Source of the DNA: Tetrastigma voinierianum
Lineage: Eukaryota; Streptophyta; Magnoliopsida; Vitales; Vitaceae
DNA length: 64,000 bases
NCBI GenBank assembly: GCA_016808115.1
Contig: JAEQBH010004410.1
Span: 101,189 to 165,188 of the forward strand
Direction of reading: 5' to 3'
Below are positions 1-11,671 of the stretch, piece by piece (position 1 is the stretch's first letter; each line of letters starts with the position of its first letter). A program made the position numbers and the translations under genes. The notes under the pieces were generated by a model, which did not search any database, had not been told where the DNA came from, and saw only the letters and a list, made by a program, of their open reading frames with translations.

Positions 1-304
1 AAGGAGGACTTAGACCATTTGAAAAAGAGATGTAAGCATTTTCAAGAATCTCTCTTATCTAAACTCTTCGAATCTTTTGATTACTTTTCAATAAATAATT
101 TTTATGTTATTTTTAAATTTTATTTAACTTGATGCTCAAAAATAAATATTTTAACTTTAACTTTATAAGTTATAACTTTTTTTTTTTTTATTCTTTGTAA
201 ATATTAAATAATTTTTAAGTTACACGTATATTATTAAAATCAAAGGCCAAAAGCCAATAGATCAAAGACATGCTTTAAAAAAAAAAAAAGATGGAAGGGA
301 CTAA

Positions 305-1386
305 GGTAGCGTTTGTTTTTTGACTTAATGCTGAAAGTTGAATAACTTCTCAAGATTAATTGCTTGCTTTTTTTAAAATTTTCTACGACTTATTGCTGAA
401 TTTTTAAAAGTTCTCAATAAAAGTAGAAAATATTACTTTTGCTATTCGTAAAAGTCATTTTCCACAAAAAAGAAAACTCAATCATTGTCCAATAAAAAGA
501 AGAGCTAGCAATATACACTACTAGGGATGACAACGGGAGGATTTGGGACTGGACTGGCCCCATCCCGACCATTGCTTATTTTTTCAATTCTCAAACTTGT
601 CTCATTTAAAAATTAAACAGAGGCATGAGATGGGAAAATTCAAACTCTCGCTCACATATTTTATTTTATTTTTTTTAAATTTTAATTTTTTATATTTGCT
701 TTTTTTTTTATTATATTAAAATTAATATTTTTTCTATAAAATAAAAATATTATGAATTTTTATAAATTATTTATTAAAACATTATAATAATAATAATTAT
801 TATTTATATTAAAGTATAAAAAAATTTTTAAAATATAATTGGGGCTTGAGCTTATTATTATTATTTTGATATATGGCTCATATCGCTTCATTCGGTCCGT
901 TTCTCGCTCAAAATCGAAAAATTCGCCCTTGAGTCATTGGACAACTTATCACCTAAAATCGAAAAATTTCCGCTTATCTCGTAATTCGACGTTAAACTTT
1001 TTTTATTACTGATTACAGACGAATTTAATCTACAGCAAATTGCCATATCCGAGATCTAGAGAATTTTCTAAACTTTCCTGAACCCTTATGACAATTTATT
1101 ATTTTTATTAATATTTTACCATTTTTGAAAATTTCTAATTTTCTCGGGTTTTACAGAGAGTAACAATACCTGAACCCATTAAAAACCCGATTAAAATTAA
1201 ATTAAACATGTGCCATTAAGAGTTTGGTATGACAGAAACCCAAAATAATTTTGTCTGCTTATCATCCCCATCGATCACTTAATGTTAAAAAACAAAAAGC
1301 TTAATACTTAATGCTATTAAGTACTATTTAGCATTAAGCTCAAAAAAAAGTTCTATCAGCATTAAGTGAAAAAAACAAATGCAACC
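305..1386. mobile_element. Tourist-like (PIF/Harbinger) MITE, interrupted
   Basis: The two ends are imperfect inverted repeats of about 30 bp. The left end reads GGTAGCGTTTGTTTTTTGAC. The reverse complement of the right end reads GGTTGCATTTGTTTTTTTCA. Both continue into CTTAATGCTGA or close to it. TAA flanks the element at 302-304 and 1387-1389, which is the usual 3-bp target duplication of PIF/Harbinger elements. Without the inner insertion (about 522-1270) it would be about 333 bp, a normal MITE size. No transposase frame is present, so it is non-autonomous. The terminal repeats and TAA are seen directly; the family name is inferred. Confidence 0.6.
522..1270. mobile_element. hAT-like MITE nested in the Tourist-like MITE
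   Basis: The left end begins TAGGGATGACAACGGG and the reverse complement of the right end begins TGGGGATGATAAGC, giving short inverted ends that resemble hAT-type non-autonomous elements of plants. The interior is very AT-rich and has no coding frame. A clean 8-bp target duplication is not visible, so the exact ends are uncertain. Its position inside a second pair of inverted repeats implies a later insertion. Confidence 0.4.
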
Positions 1387-1389
1387 TAA

Positions 1390-3002
1390 GTTTGAGCCTT
1401 TAAGATTGTTTGAATAAAAAATTCAATTTAAAAAATTTAACCCTTTATCAAATTTTATTTCATTTTGATAAAAATATTCTTATTATTCTCATGTAAAAAT
1501 TTCATTTCTTTTAAAAATATATATAAATATATCTTTGAAACATAAGAAAAATATGGGGAAAAGGTTAAGGTAAAGATATGGATTTAGGTTCCATCCCAAG
1601 TTCCCATAAATCCTTCATGAATATAGATAAAAAATAAACAATTTCTTCCCCATAAATGATTTCCAATGCAATAAATCTAATAAAGATTTTTTCCTTTTAC
1701 AGATTATTAGAAAATTTTATACAAATGCATTAACATGAAAGTGCACCTCATTAAGGACAAGAGTTTAAGAAATTCAATCAAAACTCATGACTCAAAAGAA
1801 TCCACCTTAAACATGAGAACTTTCAAGAAATAAAAAATTAGAAAAACATATTAATCAAACTCACCACACTACTAAAAAAGAATCCATCTTAAAAATAAGA
1901 ACTTTCAAGAAAATATGAAAAATAGAAAATTTTTCACTCATAATCATTTGAGTTTCTTCCCATTCTGAATTTTCATCTTTCAATAACTCTCAAGAATTTT
2001 ATGTGTCATTTTAGTGCATATGATTTATATTCTCCGCCATACTCAAAAAAGTCTAAACAATGAATTTTTTTATTTATATATTCTCCAATATAAACTAAAC
2101 AATTAATTTTTTTAAAATAATATCCCTTAAAGTCCTATCTGCTCACTAACGAGTGACGACTAAACCATTGAAGTAAGTTTCCATTGAATAAATTTTTTTT
2201 ATTTACTTTAAAATAAAAGTACTACAAAAAGTTATCCTTTTTTCTTTCTTTTTTTTTTTTATCATAGTTTCCTTGAGTCAACACAAAAAGTAGCATGTGC
2301 CACCGTGATCCTCAAATACTTCTCCTCTAAGTTTCATTTCTTTCTCATAGATGCACGTTGGACTTTTATAAATAAATTTTGATGAACATGTATTAACTAA
2401 ACCTTATAAGAATATTATATTTTAGTAAAAAATTAAAAAAACAAATTGTATTATACATGTAAGTTTTTTTTAATAACATATGTATTGCAGTTTTGCAATA
2501 GTAAGTAAACAAATGCTAATTTTCTTAGCAAAATAATATAAATATAACAGAATTAATAATATAGATAATATAATGTGTATGTTTTTGTTGAAACATGCGA
2601 TTCAAAAAATTGAGTAGGGTCTCAAAGGGTACTTTTTCGATGGCAATACTGGAATGGGCTTATATAATTAGCAATGAATCCGACATGGATTTCTAACACG
2701 AAGAGTCCATCTTGGATTGACTAAACCATTGGAAGTAAGTTTGCCTCTGTTGAATAAAAATATATTTTTAAAATAAAATAATAATTACAAAAAAAAATAT
2801 CCTGTCTCTCTTTTTTTTTTTTTTAATCATACCTCTGTGGTCCTCCAATACTTCTCCTCTAAGTTTCCCTTCTTTATCATAGATGCACGTTGGTATACTA
2901 CTTGTATGTATATTTGTCTCGCAACTTAATTGGTCAGATTCTCACTCCCTTGTGGTTAGGCAACTTTATCAAGAATGCAAATGTCACCTTTCCTTTATGA
3001 CT
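1390..3002. other. AT-rich intergenic DNA with short direct duplications
   Basis: No gene is recognised. Two kinds of duplication are visible. A block of about 35 bp, containing AGAACTTTCAAGAAA, occurs near 1797 and again near 1879. A block of about 200 bp occurs at about 2150-2358 and, diverged, at about 2712-2892; it runs from GACTAAACCATTG to CATAGATGCACGTTGG. Long A and T runs are common. Confidence 0.6.
2150..2892. repeat. Diverged direct repeat pair of about 200 bp
   Basis: Copy one lies at about 2150-2358 and copy two at about 2712-2892, about 560 bp apart. Shared landmarks, in order, are GACTAAACCATTG, AAGTAAGTTT, a T-rich run, ATACTTCTCCTCTAAGTTTC and CATAGATGCACGTTGG. Neither copy codes for a recognisable protein. 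They could be remnants of LTRs or a local tandem duplication. Confidence 0.55.
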
Positions 3003-3234
3003 TATAGATGCAAATATCACACTAAATATAGTTTTTCTATTTCAGGTAGACCGTAGAAAGCGTAGAAATTGAGCTTATATGTAATATAGAATACAAAAAA
3101 GATGATTATGACTATATTGGAAAAGAACCTCCTACTACAGATTATATCCTTGGTATTCGACCTGTGCTGATGAATTATAGTATGGTTCCAACCGTAAAAA
3201 TAATTGGATTGTTAACAAATTCATGATTGTAATG
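3003..3234 (+). repeat. Composite repeat, 'head' segment, copy 1
   Basis: This segment is homologous to 16,620-16,929 and 45,980-46,261. Landmarks are AAATATCACACT, TTTTTCTATTTCAGGTAGAC and AGAAAGCGTAGAAATTGAGC. It runs directly into a single satellite unit. It has no recognised protein. This copy lacks the GTT-rich stretch that precedes the other two heads. Confidence 0.65.
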
Positions 3235-3790
3235 TGTCTTCCATCACAATACACTTAACCTTCACAATCACCTTTGAATTCTTCATGTAATTGTTTAATC
3301 TTAAGATAATGCCAATGAATTTCATCCTGTTACTTATCGTAATATGACAAAGATTCTAACGTGGTAAGTTTACAATACGCAATGCAGAAAATAATGGTGA
3401 TTTATAAGACTTATCCAGATAAAAGCCATATCTTCGATGTGATGTCAAAAGGCAATGCAAATCCTTCCAGTTCATAATCCTTCCAACTAATCGCTTTTGA
3501 TACAAGAGAATGTACCTAGTTTATAAGGCAACAAATTTGCACAAGTTTAAAGTATCTTTTGTACTATCATGGACCCAAATCTTGATGAAATATAAAACTT
3601 TCTAAAAAAGAAGGGAGGAGTGGAATATAGAGTTTATGGAAAACTATTATTTTTTCTATATGATAAAAGACTAGATACACTTGTCTCATTGCTGCAAACA
3701 GGTACTTTTCCTATATGACGTAGTCTCCACAAACCATATTAGCAATTTCCTTGAGCTGAATTTTATAGACTTCAGACCTAGTCTTAATAA
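3235..3790 (+). repeat. Single unit of the 524-bp satellite
   Basis: One diverged unit of the family that fills 16,930-48,439. The landmarks GATGTCAAAAGGCAATGCAA, GAATGTACCTAGTTTATAAG and GTACTATCATGGACC occur in the same order as in the main array. It lies between a head and a tail segment, so this composite copy holds one unit where the next holds about forty. Confidence 0.75.
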
Positions 3791-4214
3791 ACCAGACTCA
3801 AGATGTTCTTTTTTTTTTACATTATATGCATAATAACTGCAATTCTGTATATTCTTCCAAAGAATAAAAGTAATGCTATTGAAGAAACAGACCAAAAAAC
3901 ACAAAAATATATAGGTCATGCAATAACATGTGCTTTATTTCCTTGATCCATCAAGAACAAACACTCAAACCAAACTTTACTTCATTGCCTTCCATGCTTT
4001 CAAACAAAGCCAATTTAAATGTATAAAATTCACCATCATCCTTCATTGTAATGTTGTAGAATTTTCATGAGGCTATTGAAGTTTCTTCAAACTATGTCAA
4101 AAGAAATTGTGGATAAACAAGTAGTAAAATTGAGATTGTCTCATGACTATAAGAAACATAAAGAGCAGAACAAACATTGCAAAACCACCTGATATGAATC
4201 AATTAAGATGAATG
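3791..4214 (+). repeat. Composite repeat, 'tail' segment, copy 1
   Basis: This AT-rich segment matches 45,121-45,595 with many differences. Shared words include a T run followed by CATAATAA, TTCTTCAAAGAATAA, TGTTGTAGAATT and GAAG(T/C)TTCTTCAAA. A short frame at 3686-3919 on the minus strand spans the unit/tail junction and looks like chance. The match to copy 2 fades near 4214. Confidence 0.55.
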
Positions 4215-4436
4215 AGTCATTGTAGAGCTACAAATTTAAGATTGATAGACGCCTCAACGTGTCCATGATAATCACACCTGCATATTTGTGATTTATCAAA
4301 TCCACATCTATATAAATCATAAAGCCTATTACTGTACATAGAGTCATCAAAATGAAACTTCTGTCCAGAACACAGCGAGAATAATACACATCTGTAAGAA
4401 AATGAATACCATTTCAACTGATCAATATCTCTCCAC
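4215..4436. other. Unassigned DNA at the left edge of element A
   Basis: This stretch matches neither the tail segment nor the recognisable part of the element A LTR. It may hold the diverged 3' end of that LTR or displaced flanking DNA. The 77-residue frame on the minus strand here (4217-4450) is not recognised. Confidence 0.4.
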
Positions 4437-6026
4437 AAAAAACACATCAACTATATATAATAGGTTCAAGAGTTAATAATGATTTCATATAAATATATAT
4501 TAAACTTTAATACCCATATATATGATATAACTAATGCCAGTTATAATCCCGATTTTTTCAGAAATTTATACTTAATGAGCACCGGTAAGACACTCCATCA
4601 AATGAGATCCTCTACAGAGCAGTTTCAAGAGAATGCCATGGGTTACTCCCCCACCTAAGTGCATGAGACACAAAAAATGGGAACAATCACATTCAGCTAA
4701 ATTTCATGAACTCCAATTCAATGTCTACATTGACCAATCCCATGTCCCGAATGTCCTCGATCGACTCCCCTCACACATGTCGGTTTAATATAGTGCAAAA
4801 TAATCGCTTTTCAAAATAAAAAGCTTTTTGTTCTGAAAAACACACTACCGAAGTTTCGGTGAAATATCGACAACCCCTCCGAGGCGACCATTGATAACCC
4901 TCCGAAACAATCCCTACGGGCCCTCCGACGGAATTGTTGACACCTCCCCAACACAATTCTCCGGAAATCTTCCGTCGAAATTCTTCACAAACATTTCATT
5001 TTGTCTCATTTCATGTCATGCACTACTCCTAATACTCTAGGGTGCCCCAAGACATATGGAATGCATGATACAATTTAACATTCATGCTAATATATTCACA
5101 TGCATATATATTAACATAAGAAATCACATAAAACATGTTATGCAAATCTCACTACACCAAAATTAGCTCACATGGGCTAATTGACAAACACGGAGCAATT
5201 CATTTTGAATCACCAACCAAACACATTTTCACACTGAAAAATTTCGCTATTATTCATGCTGGTCAACAAACCCTCGGGTTACTGTTCACGACCACACAAA
5301 TAGGAATTTTCTCCACTCGCCCAAAGCTTTTTGAGACCGGAAGCCACGGCTAAAACAAGCCCTTCAAAATATTCCTAACCATTTACATGGCTCTAGCCAA
5401 AGATTAACGCAAGTAGGAAAGATCCTCACTCAAGTTGTCTGACTCCACCTTAAATTCCAGGCTCACGCCAGAAGCTCTCGCCAACAAGGTAGGAACAACT
5501 TACTTCTTGCTTGCCGAGAACCGACGGTCCGATCGTCGAATCCTAGAGAGAAGGCAATAATCTTCTCTCTAAAACACAAAATCTCAAGACCTACTGCATC
5601 CCAATTCCTCATTCTGCACGTTTTCTCCTTTTTTTTCCATTTGAGAAGACAAACTATTCAAACATTTTGTCTATTCACCAACAATTCCAAAATTTCCAAT
5701 TTATGTCCCATTTTTTCACTATTTGACATCTAACACTTGATTCGCCATCCATTTCCATCATTTACTCATGCAACATGTCACAGGTTAGCATAAATAGGTG
5801 ACTCAGATCACATGTCTCTCAAATCGCTTTTACTCAAGACCCACACTCCTGGCCTTAAAACGTGAAATTCGAATCGCCTGAATCTCAGATGAAAATCCAC
5901 GGTAGCTAGATTTGAAGACGATTCCAACGTGGAAACCGCTTCAACCGAGATCTAGAAAATTTGGTTTTTACCTAAAATGACCATTTTTAGCTATTTTTCG
6001 AAAATTGAATTTTCCTGTGTTTTACA
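4437..6026 (-). mobile_element. Element A, 3' LTR (left copy)
   Basis: Matches the right copy at about 14,640-16,361 over most of its length, for example TTCATGTCATGCACT and ATGGAATGCATGAT. On the minus strand it starts TGTAAAACACAGGAAAATTC at 6026. It is preceded by a purine-rich tract, AAGGAGGAGAA, which is the expected polypurine primer for plus-strand synthesis. The other end is not sharp: neither LTR of this element shows the terminal sequence seen in its relative element C. A short-unit repeat based on CCTCCGA lies at about 4,860-4,990. Confidence 0.75.
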
Positions 6027-8389
6027 TTCTCCTCCTTAAAAAGAATTTAGTCCCCAAATTTAATAATCATTAGAATAACTCACATGCATATGCAATGCAC
6101 TATAATATGCATAAACTAGTTATTTAAGTTTAAACGACTAAACCATCGCACTTCATCCTAAACAAGAAGGATAGAAAGATCAATCCTCAGCGTCCATGTT
6201 GATTCCTCCATCTACTGCTGCCATAGTAACTTTATCATGTTCTGGTCTCATGCAAACCTAATCCTCCGGGTTACATCCACATACACACCGGTCCCCCTCA
6301 AGGTCCCATCAAGTCAACTTCTATCTTCCCATCCACTACACATATCGGATCTCGAGTGTACTCCTGAGCAGACGGAAATACTCCCGTGACACCTGTAACA
6401 CATGCTAGGCGTGAAGCCAACCGCACGCTACAAGAGCCACCTCCTGCATCTCGAAGGGCCCAATAAACCCCATGATAACTTCCTCATGCAGGCCGAACCC
6501 CGACCACTCCTCTCAGGTATCACCAAGAAGACGTGATCACCAACCCTGAGAACCTAAGGCCCCATCGCCGTACATCATAGGATCTTCCGTCTGCCTCCTG
6601 GTCGTGAGAAGACGCTGTCAGACAAACTCACCCAGTGTCTCTAATCGTGATTAGGACCGCTGATGGAGCTCCCACCTCGGCCTAAACATACCTGACTCAA
6701 GATGGCCTCCCACACAATGCCCCCTACATAAGGTGCTATCTCGTATACCGTCGACAACTCATGTTGTGAAGTAATTCCACTAAGGGGGCAAGTGTGCTCT
6801 CCCAAATGCATTCTTATGATCCAGACGATGCTCGCAAAGATGTCCTCTAACACTAGATAGAGTCCTCTCTGATCACTCATCCGTCCGTCCAGGAAAAGGA
6901 AAGTCAGATCGCGTCAGTCAGGCTCAGCCTCAAACTCTTCCCAAAAGTGCATCGAAACTTCCAACCTTATCCGACATCACTATGTCGATTCTTGGTCCGA
7001 CCTTAATATGGATCCGACCAAGTCTGTGGGCGCTGACTATAAAATCGACTCTCATTGACTGTTTTTCTCGTAGCTTGAACGTAGCCTGTGGGTATATGTG
7101 ACAATTTCTCGTAATAAATGCAAAACATTACATACAAAGAACACGCACCGACGAGTCCATCAAAATCTGCGACACACAAGTCCATTCATTTCATACAATA
7201 CTATACTACATGTTTAATACAAATATCGGAGATCGAAACTTGATCTTTGAGTGAGCTTTTATCTACGAGATGATCAAATGCTGGCTGGTGTGGAATGTCT
7301 ATCCTCTTGCCTCCTCTTCGAGTACCTACACGGATTGAACATCGTGCTAAGCTTCGGCTTAGTGGGGAACATATAGCGAGGAATGACCCGATAACAATAA
7401 TTGTCGTCACAATCTTTTACATTTACTCTTCATATGCATATACTTGAAACCTATTCTTATGTGACTTCTAACTCATAGCATATTACACATGTAGGTTTCA
7501 TCCTTTTGAGATTCCAAATCATTATCATGTTCGTATTACTTCCATGTGACATGTCTTTTACAGGTTGTAATTCATATCTTCTACATGTATGACTGGTCAG
7601 ATCATATTCAGAGCAAACTTATACATATACAATGGCAAATCGGGCAATTCGAGTCATATCAAATACATACGGTCGAATCGGACTTATATAATACATATGA
7701 ATACAGGACATTAGTCCATAAGCGGTCTGGTTTCAACGAGATACATATCTTTTGGTCTCACGCGGTCGAACATATCAACAACCAGTTGCTCGGTTTATAT
7801 CACTAATCATATTCGGACTTATACATATTCATGTCGAGGCATTAGGTCGTCTCTTTACATGTTTCATGACTTTCTCGGGTTTCGAATTAGTGTTTATTCA
7901 TGTCATTACATAGTGCGTCTACTTGTACTTTATGACACTAACGGAGATTCTTACATCTCCCATAGGGTCTGAGCCTATCTGAGAGGTACCGAGTATATAC
8001 GGTCGAATGAAATTTGAATTTCTTTCTCTCTTATTGTTCATTCTTCAAATTTACATGGTTTATGTTCCATGGCTTTAGTATACAAATCGGAACATATTCT
8101 TATGCGAAGGTACCCGTTAACAGATCTCAGAATCTTCAAGAATTCATATAACGGATTTACATACATAATTATCCTTGTAACCAACTTATGCTTGTTCAGA
8201 TCTCTCGTATAAGGTAATGAACTTATACTTATAGCTAACTTATACTTACTCGAAACTTACACTTATTTTTACCGATACGGAAGTACCCGTAGGTACATTC
8301 AGATCTTTACCATATTCATTTCTTTACTCTTATTAACTTTTATTCGAGTCTTTATCGTATATCACGTTTATTCTGAGGCCAGATCATGA

Positions 8390-8720
8390 AATGAGTAGGA
8401 TGCCGCTCGCGATACGTGCAGGGTATAGTGCGATGCGAGGTCTTGTAGCACTAGCAAGGTGCCAAAGCACTGTCAGACGTGCTGCCCCGCATAGCGAGTG
8501 TCGTGGCACTGGCGGGTGCGGGGAAGCCTTGCGTCAGGCGATGCACGCCCGCGTGCTTGAGTCTTATTAGCACTAGCGGGATCTTGAAGCCGCGGATCGA
8601 GCGATGCGCCCATGTAACAAAGTCGCGGTAGCACTAGCGGGAGTGCGAAGCATCGATCGAGAACGTGCATGTCCGCGTGAAGTGCGTAACTTAGCAGCGG
8701 GAGTGTCATATGCCCGTCCG
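8390..8720. repeat. GC-rich minisatellite in LTR3, ~60-bp unit
   Basis: Five anchors of the type TAGCACTAGCGGGAGTGCGA occur at 8446, 8504, 8568, 8629 and 8692, spaced 58-64 bp. The block is much richer in GC and CpG than the LTR around it. The frame of 109 residues read through it on the minus strand is a by-product of the repeat. Confidence 0.7.
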
Positions 8721-9673
8721 AAGAAGGAATCCACTCATTCATTCTTGATTTGGTAATCATATTATCATATGTCTTCCGGAACTCATAACCTATCTTTATC
8801 ACATTCTGTGTTCAGGACATATTGCTTTTCATGTTCATGTTCATGTTTCAAGTCGTTTTCATATTTCATATCATATTCATGTTTCATGAACATATCTATA
8901 CATTTCTATGCTTATACGTTTTTCTTGTACTTTATCAGACTATCCTATCTCCCGTAGGAGTACAGAACAGAGACTCTTCCTTTGAGACCCGTAGGTACTT
9001 TTCTTATCTATGCTCCTTTACATATCAAATCTACATATATTGCTATTTCTTATTCATATCTACATCCTTTCTTACCATGTATTCCAATCAACTTTAGCTT
9101 GATGATTAGTACACTTGGTACAACAATTCAATTTTGAGGATAAGATGTAGCGCCCCAAATGCCATTAAATAGCATAATACGATTCTGAGCTCAATGAGCT
9201 TTCCATAGAGTCAAGAATACCCATAATGGAGTCCTAACCGAAGGAGTTATGCAAGTTGCAAGCCGTAGAAGAAAATCGGCAACTTGCGGCACACATAGCA
9301 GCGACGTCTCATTGTCTTTTATCATTTTGGGGTCTGCTTCATATTGACAACACAGGTCTTAGTACTCATTTGAGCTAGGTGCTAAGGGTTCTTCTCCAAG
9401 CGGAATCACTTAAATGTCGAACTGACTCAAGATATGTCGAACAAGCAAGGGACTACTCTATGTTCAAAGCAGAACCCGGGAAATTGGCTTGAACATAGCC
9501 CACTTCCCAGGTAGTTTATGAGCCACATAGAGTCGAAATTGGAAGAGTACCTATTTCAAGATGTTTTGTTTTCCTTGAAGTCTAGTTTAATTAGCTACTT
9601 GAATCACTCAAATCGGATAAGAAATGAGCAATTTATGGCTAAAATACGAACATTGGTCCAAAATAGAGCAATG

Positions 9674-9736
9674 GGTACCGGTACCAGTGGACAGAACCAA
9701 TGTGGTACCGGTACCACTCTGTTTGGTACCGGTACC
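9674..9736. promoter_or_regulatory. Cluster of three GGTACCGGTACC palindromes
   Basis: Perfect 12-bp palindromes lie at 9674-9685, 9704-9715 and 9725-9736. Related GTACCGGTAC sites occur at the corresponding place in LTR1 (18,959 and 18,978) and LTR2 (39,326). Conservation as a cluster in the 5' half of three diverged LTRs suggests a protein-binding site, but no factor can be named from sequence alone. Confidence 0.45.
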
Positions 9737-10294
9737 ACCCCTCGAAATTCCCCAGAAATGTGGTTTTTCTCCCATTTTTCCATATTTTGCTACCAAAATC
9801 AACTCAATAATCAATATACTCTTCAAAACCACTCCATAATCATCTTGTAACCTCTATTCTACTCAAATCATCTGTCAATATTTATCTTCCACCAAAAACC
9901 TATCATGAATTCCTCTCAAAACAACTCTAAAATGGGTCATAACCCATACACAAACCAAATATAAGGATTAGTTAGGGTTTGTTCTAAACCCTAACTCCAT
10001 TACATGCAATTAAACCATGAATCCAACCTCAAAGGGAGGATTCAGTGTTCTTCTTGTACCATTAGTTTTACCAACCTTACTTTCAATAATTTTAGGGTTA
10101 GGATGAAATCCTAACAAAACCCTAGGTTTGGGGACAAGCTACTAACCATACAATTGCATGGAAATTCATACAAGAATTCATAGTTCCATACCTTATATCT
10201 CTTGCAAACACTTCTTTCTTCTTTCTTCTTCTTCTTCTCTTCTCTTCCTCTTCTTCTTCTTCTCCCCTTCTCCTCTCTTCTTCTCTACGTTTTT

Positions 10295-10316
10295 GGTCTC
10301 TCAAAAATGAGAGACC
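10295..10316. repeat. Perfect 8-bp hairpin in LTR3
   Basis: GGTCTCTC at 10,295-10,302 pairs with GAGAGACC at 10,309-10,316 around a 6-base loop AAAAAT. It lies next to the CT-rich tract of the LTR. It is not followed by a clear T run in either direction, so it is not called a terminator. Confidence 0.5.
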
Positions 10317-11284
10317 AATTGCTCTTATCCAATTGTTTTGTTAAGGCCATGTTTGGCCTTTGCATTTTTAAACAATTTTCTCATTTTTACAGTGGAAGCC
10401 TTCCATTCTTTCTAATTTCTATTCCATCTTTTCTCAATTTCCATAATTGCATATAGCCTTATTGTTTTATGCCTTTTATGTCCTCAAGTAGTAAATGACT
10501 ACTTTATCCTTGTCTCTAATATTCATTTCGGGTCTATCATTTTATTTTCGAAAATTCCCATTTAACTTTTATTATACCCTAAACATGTCAGAAAGCTTCT
10601 TTAGGGTATATTCGGAATTATTCTGGTCTTATGGATACCGGTACTCCATGTAAGTGGACTATCTCTCGAATCTTCTTAGGCAAAATCTCTCCAATGCTTG
10701 AAGGTCATCATACTTGCTAGAAAATGCTTGGAGGGGCTTAGTGAGCTGGTCCACTATAAGCCCATGCCGCATCATGTCCTTGCGGTGTCCGTGTGAAGTG
10801 GGTCACAAAATCCATCGTGACGTGCTCCCACTTCCACTTAGCCTCGATGGCTGGAAGTAGCCCTGCGGCCGGTGCTCAACAGCAACCCTCTTGACACGTG
10901 AGACATCGTCGAGCAAAGTCCTACGTGTCTCTTCATTCCGCTCAGTATCTGCTGAGAGGCGAGATCACTGGTACATCGCCGTTATACTGGATGGTAGTCG
11001 AGAGCGGTGAAACTCCTGAGAATCTCTCTCGGAAATCGGTGGAGTTAAGGAACCACTACCCTTCCTCTATCTAGAAGACTACCATTTGCATGGGCTGATC
11101 CGACCCTCGACACACACATGCGGCCGTGCCGGTCTGATGGACACTATCTCGAGTCCTACCCTTGGGACTCAGTCACTACACTCCAGCCCAGAGGCAGTGT
11201 AGCTCTTAAACTCCCAATGTACCCGTCAGGCGCTCATGGTACTGTAGCCAGCCCCATCCCCTGGAGTCCTCGAGCATCAGCCAC

Positions 11285-11671
11285 TCAGGAAGCTATACTA
11301 GTGATGCTCCCTAGTGACTTTCGGCCAGGTGTCGACCACCACATTTGCCTTACACGGGTGGTAATCTGAAGTGAAATCCTCATAAATCCTCCCAGGAACT
11401 CCATCCATCTGCGTTGCCTCATATTGAGGTCCCGCTGCGTGAAGATATACTTCAGACTTTTGTGGTCTGAGTACACCTCGAACTCCTCGCCATATAAGTA
11501 ATGGCGCCAAATCTTCAAGGTGAAGACTATGGCCGCCAACTCCATGTCGTGTATGGGGTAATTCTGCTCATGATTCTTCAGCAGAAGCGGGAACCGCTCA
11601 TACCCTCGAGGCTTACATGAAACACATCTCGGTCCGACCTGAGAGCATCCTGACCTACTTTGTGTACCCAC
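11285..11671 (-). pseudogene. Element A RNase H fragment
   Basis: A 128-residue open stretch of the element A polyprotein. It contains [20 protein letters not shown], then [13 protein letters not shown], then RRWMEFL, the classic tail of the Ty3/gypsy RNase H domain that removes the RNA template during reverse transcription. The usual continuation [17 protein letters not shown] is shifted out of frame at its end, where [16 protein letters not shown] is read instead. The frame is a fragment of a longer domain and starts at a chance ATG. Confidence 0.85.

Larger units (their letters stand above)
7000..10620 (-). mobile_element. LTR3, a long chromovirus-type LTR inserted in element A integrase
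   Basis: The reverse complement is collinear in landmarks with LTR1 (18,076-22,171): the start near 10,620, a CT/GA-rich tract (10,200-10,285), TTTGTTCTAAACCCTAAC (about 9,971), three GGTACCGGTACC palindromes (9,674-9,736), TTCATG-rich DNA (8,820-8,890), and a 3' part at 7,190-7,700 with TATACAATGGCAA(A/T)TC. No gag-pol lies between, so it is a solo LTR or a non-autonomous element. The terminal TGTAACACC is eroded at the 10,620 side, and the other end near 7,000 is not defined. It separates the integrase core start (above 10,640) from its end (below 7,000). Confidence 0.65.

Noticed and set aside
9518..9850. 110-residue plus-strand frame over the palindrome cluster
   Set aside because: It lies antisense in LTR3, has no homologue in LTR1 or LTR2, and its Gly/Thr repeats come from GGTACCGGTACC.
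10122..10304. Glu/Arg-rich minus-strand frame as a nuclear protein
   Set aside because: It reads through the CT-rich tract of LTR3 and is low-complexity only.
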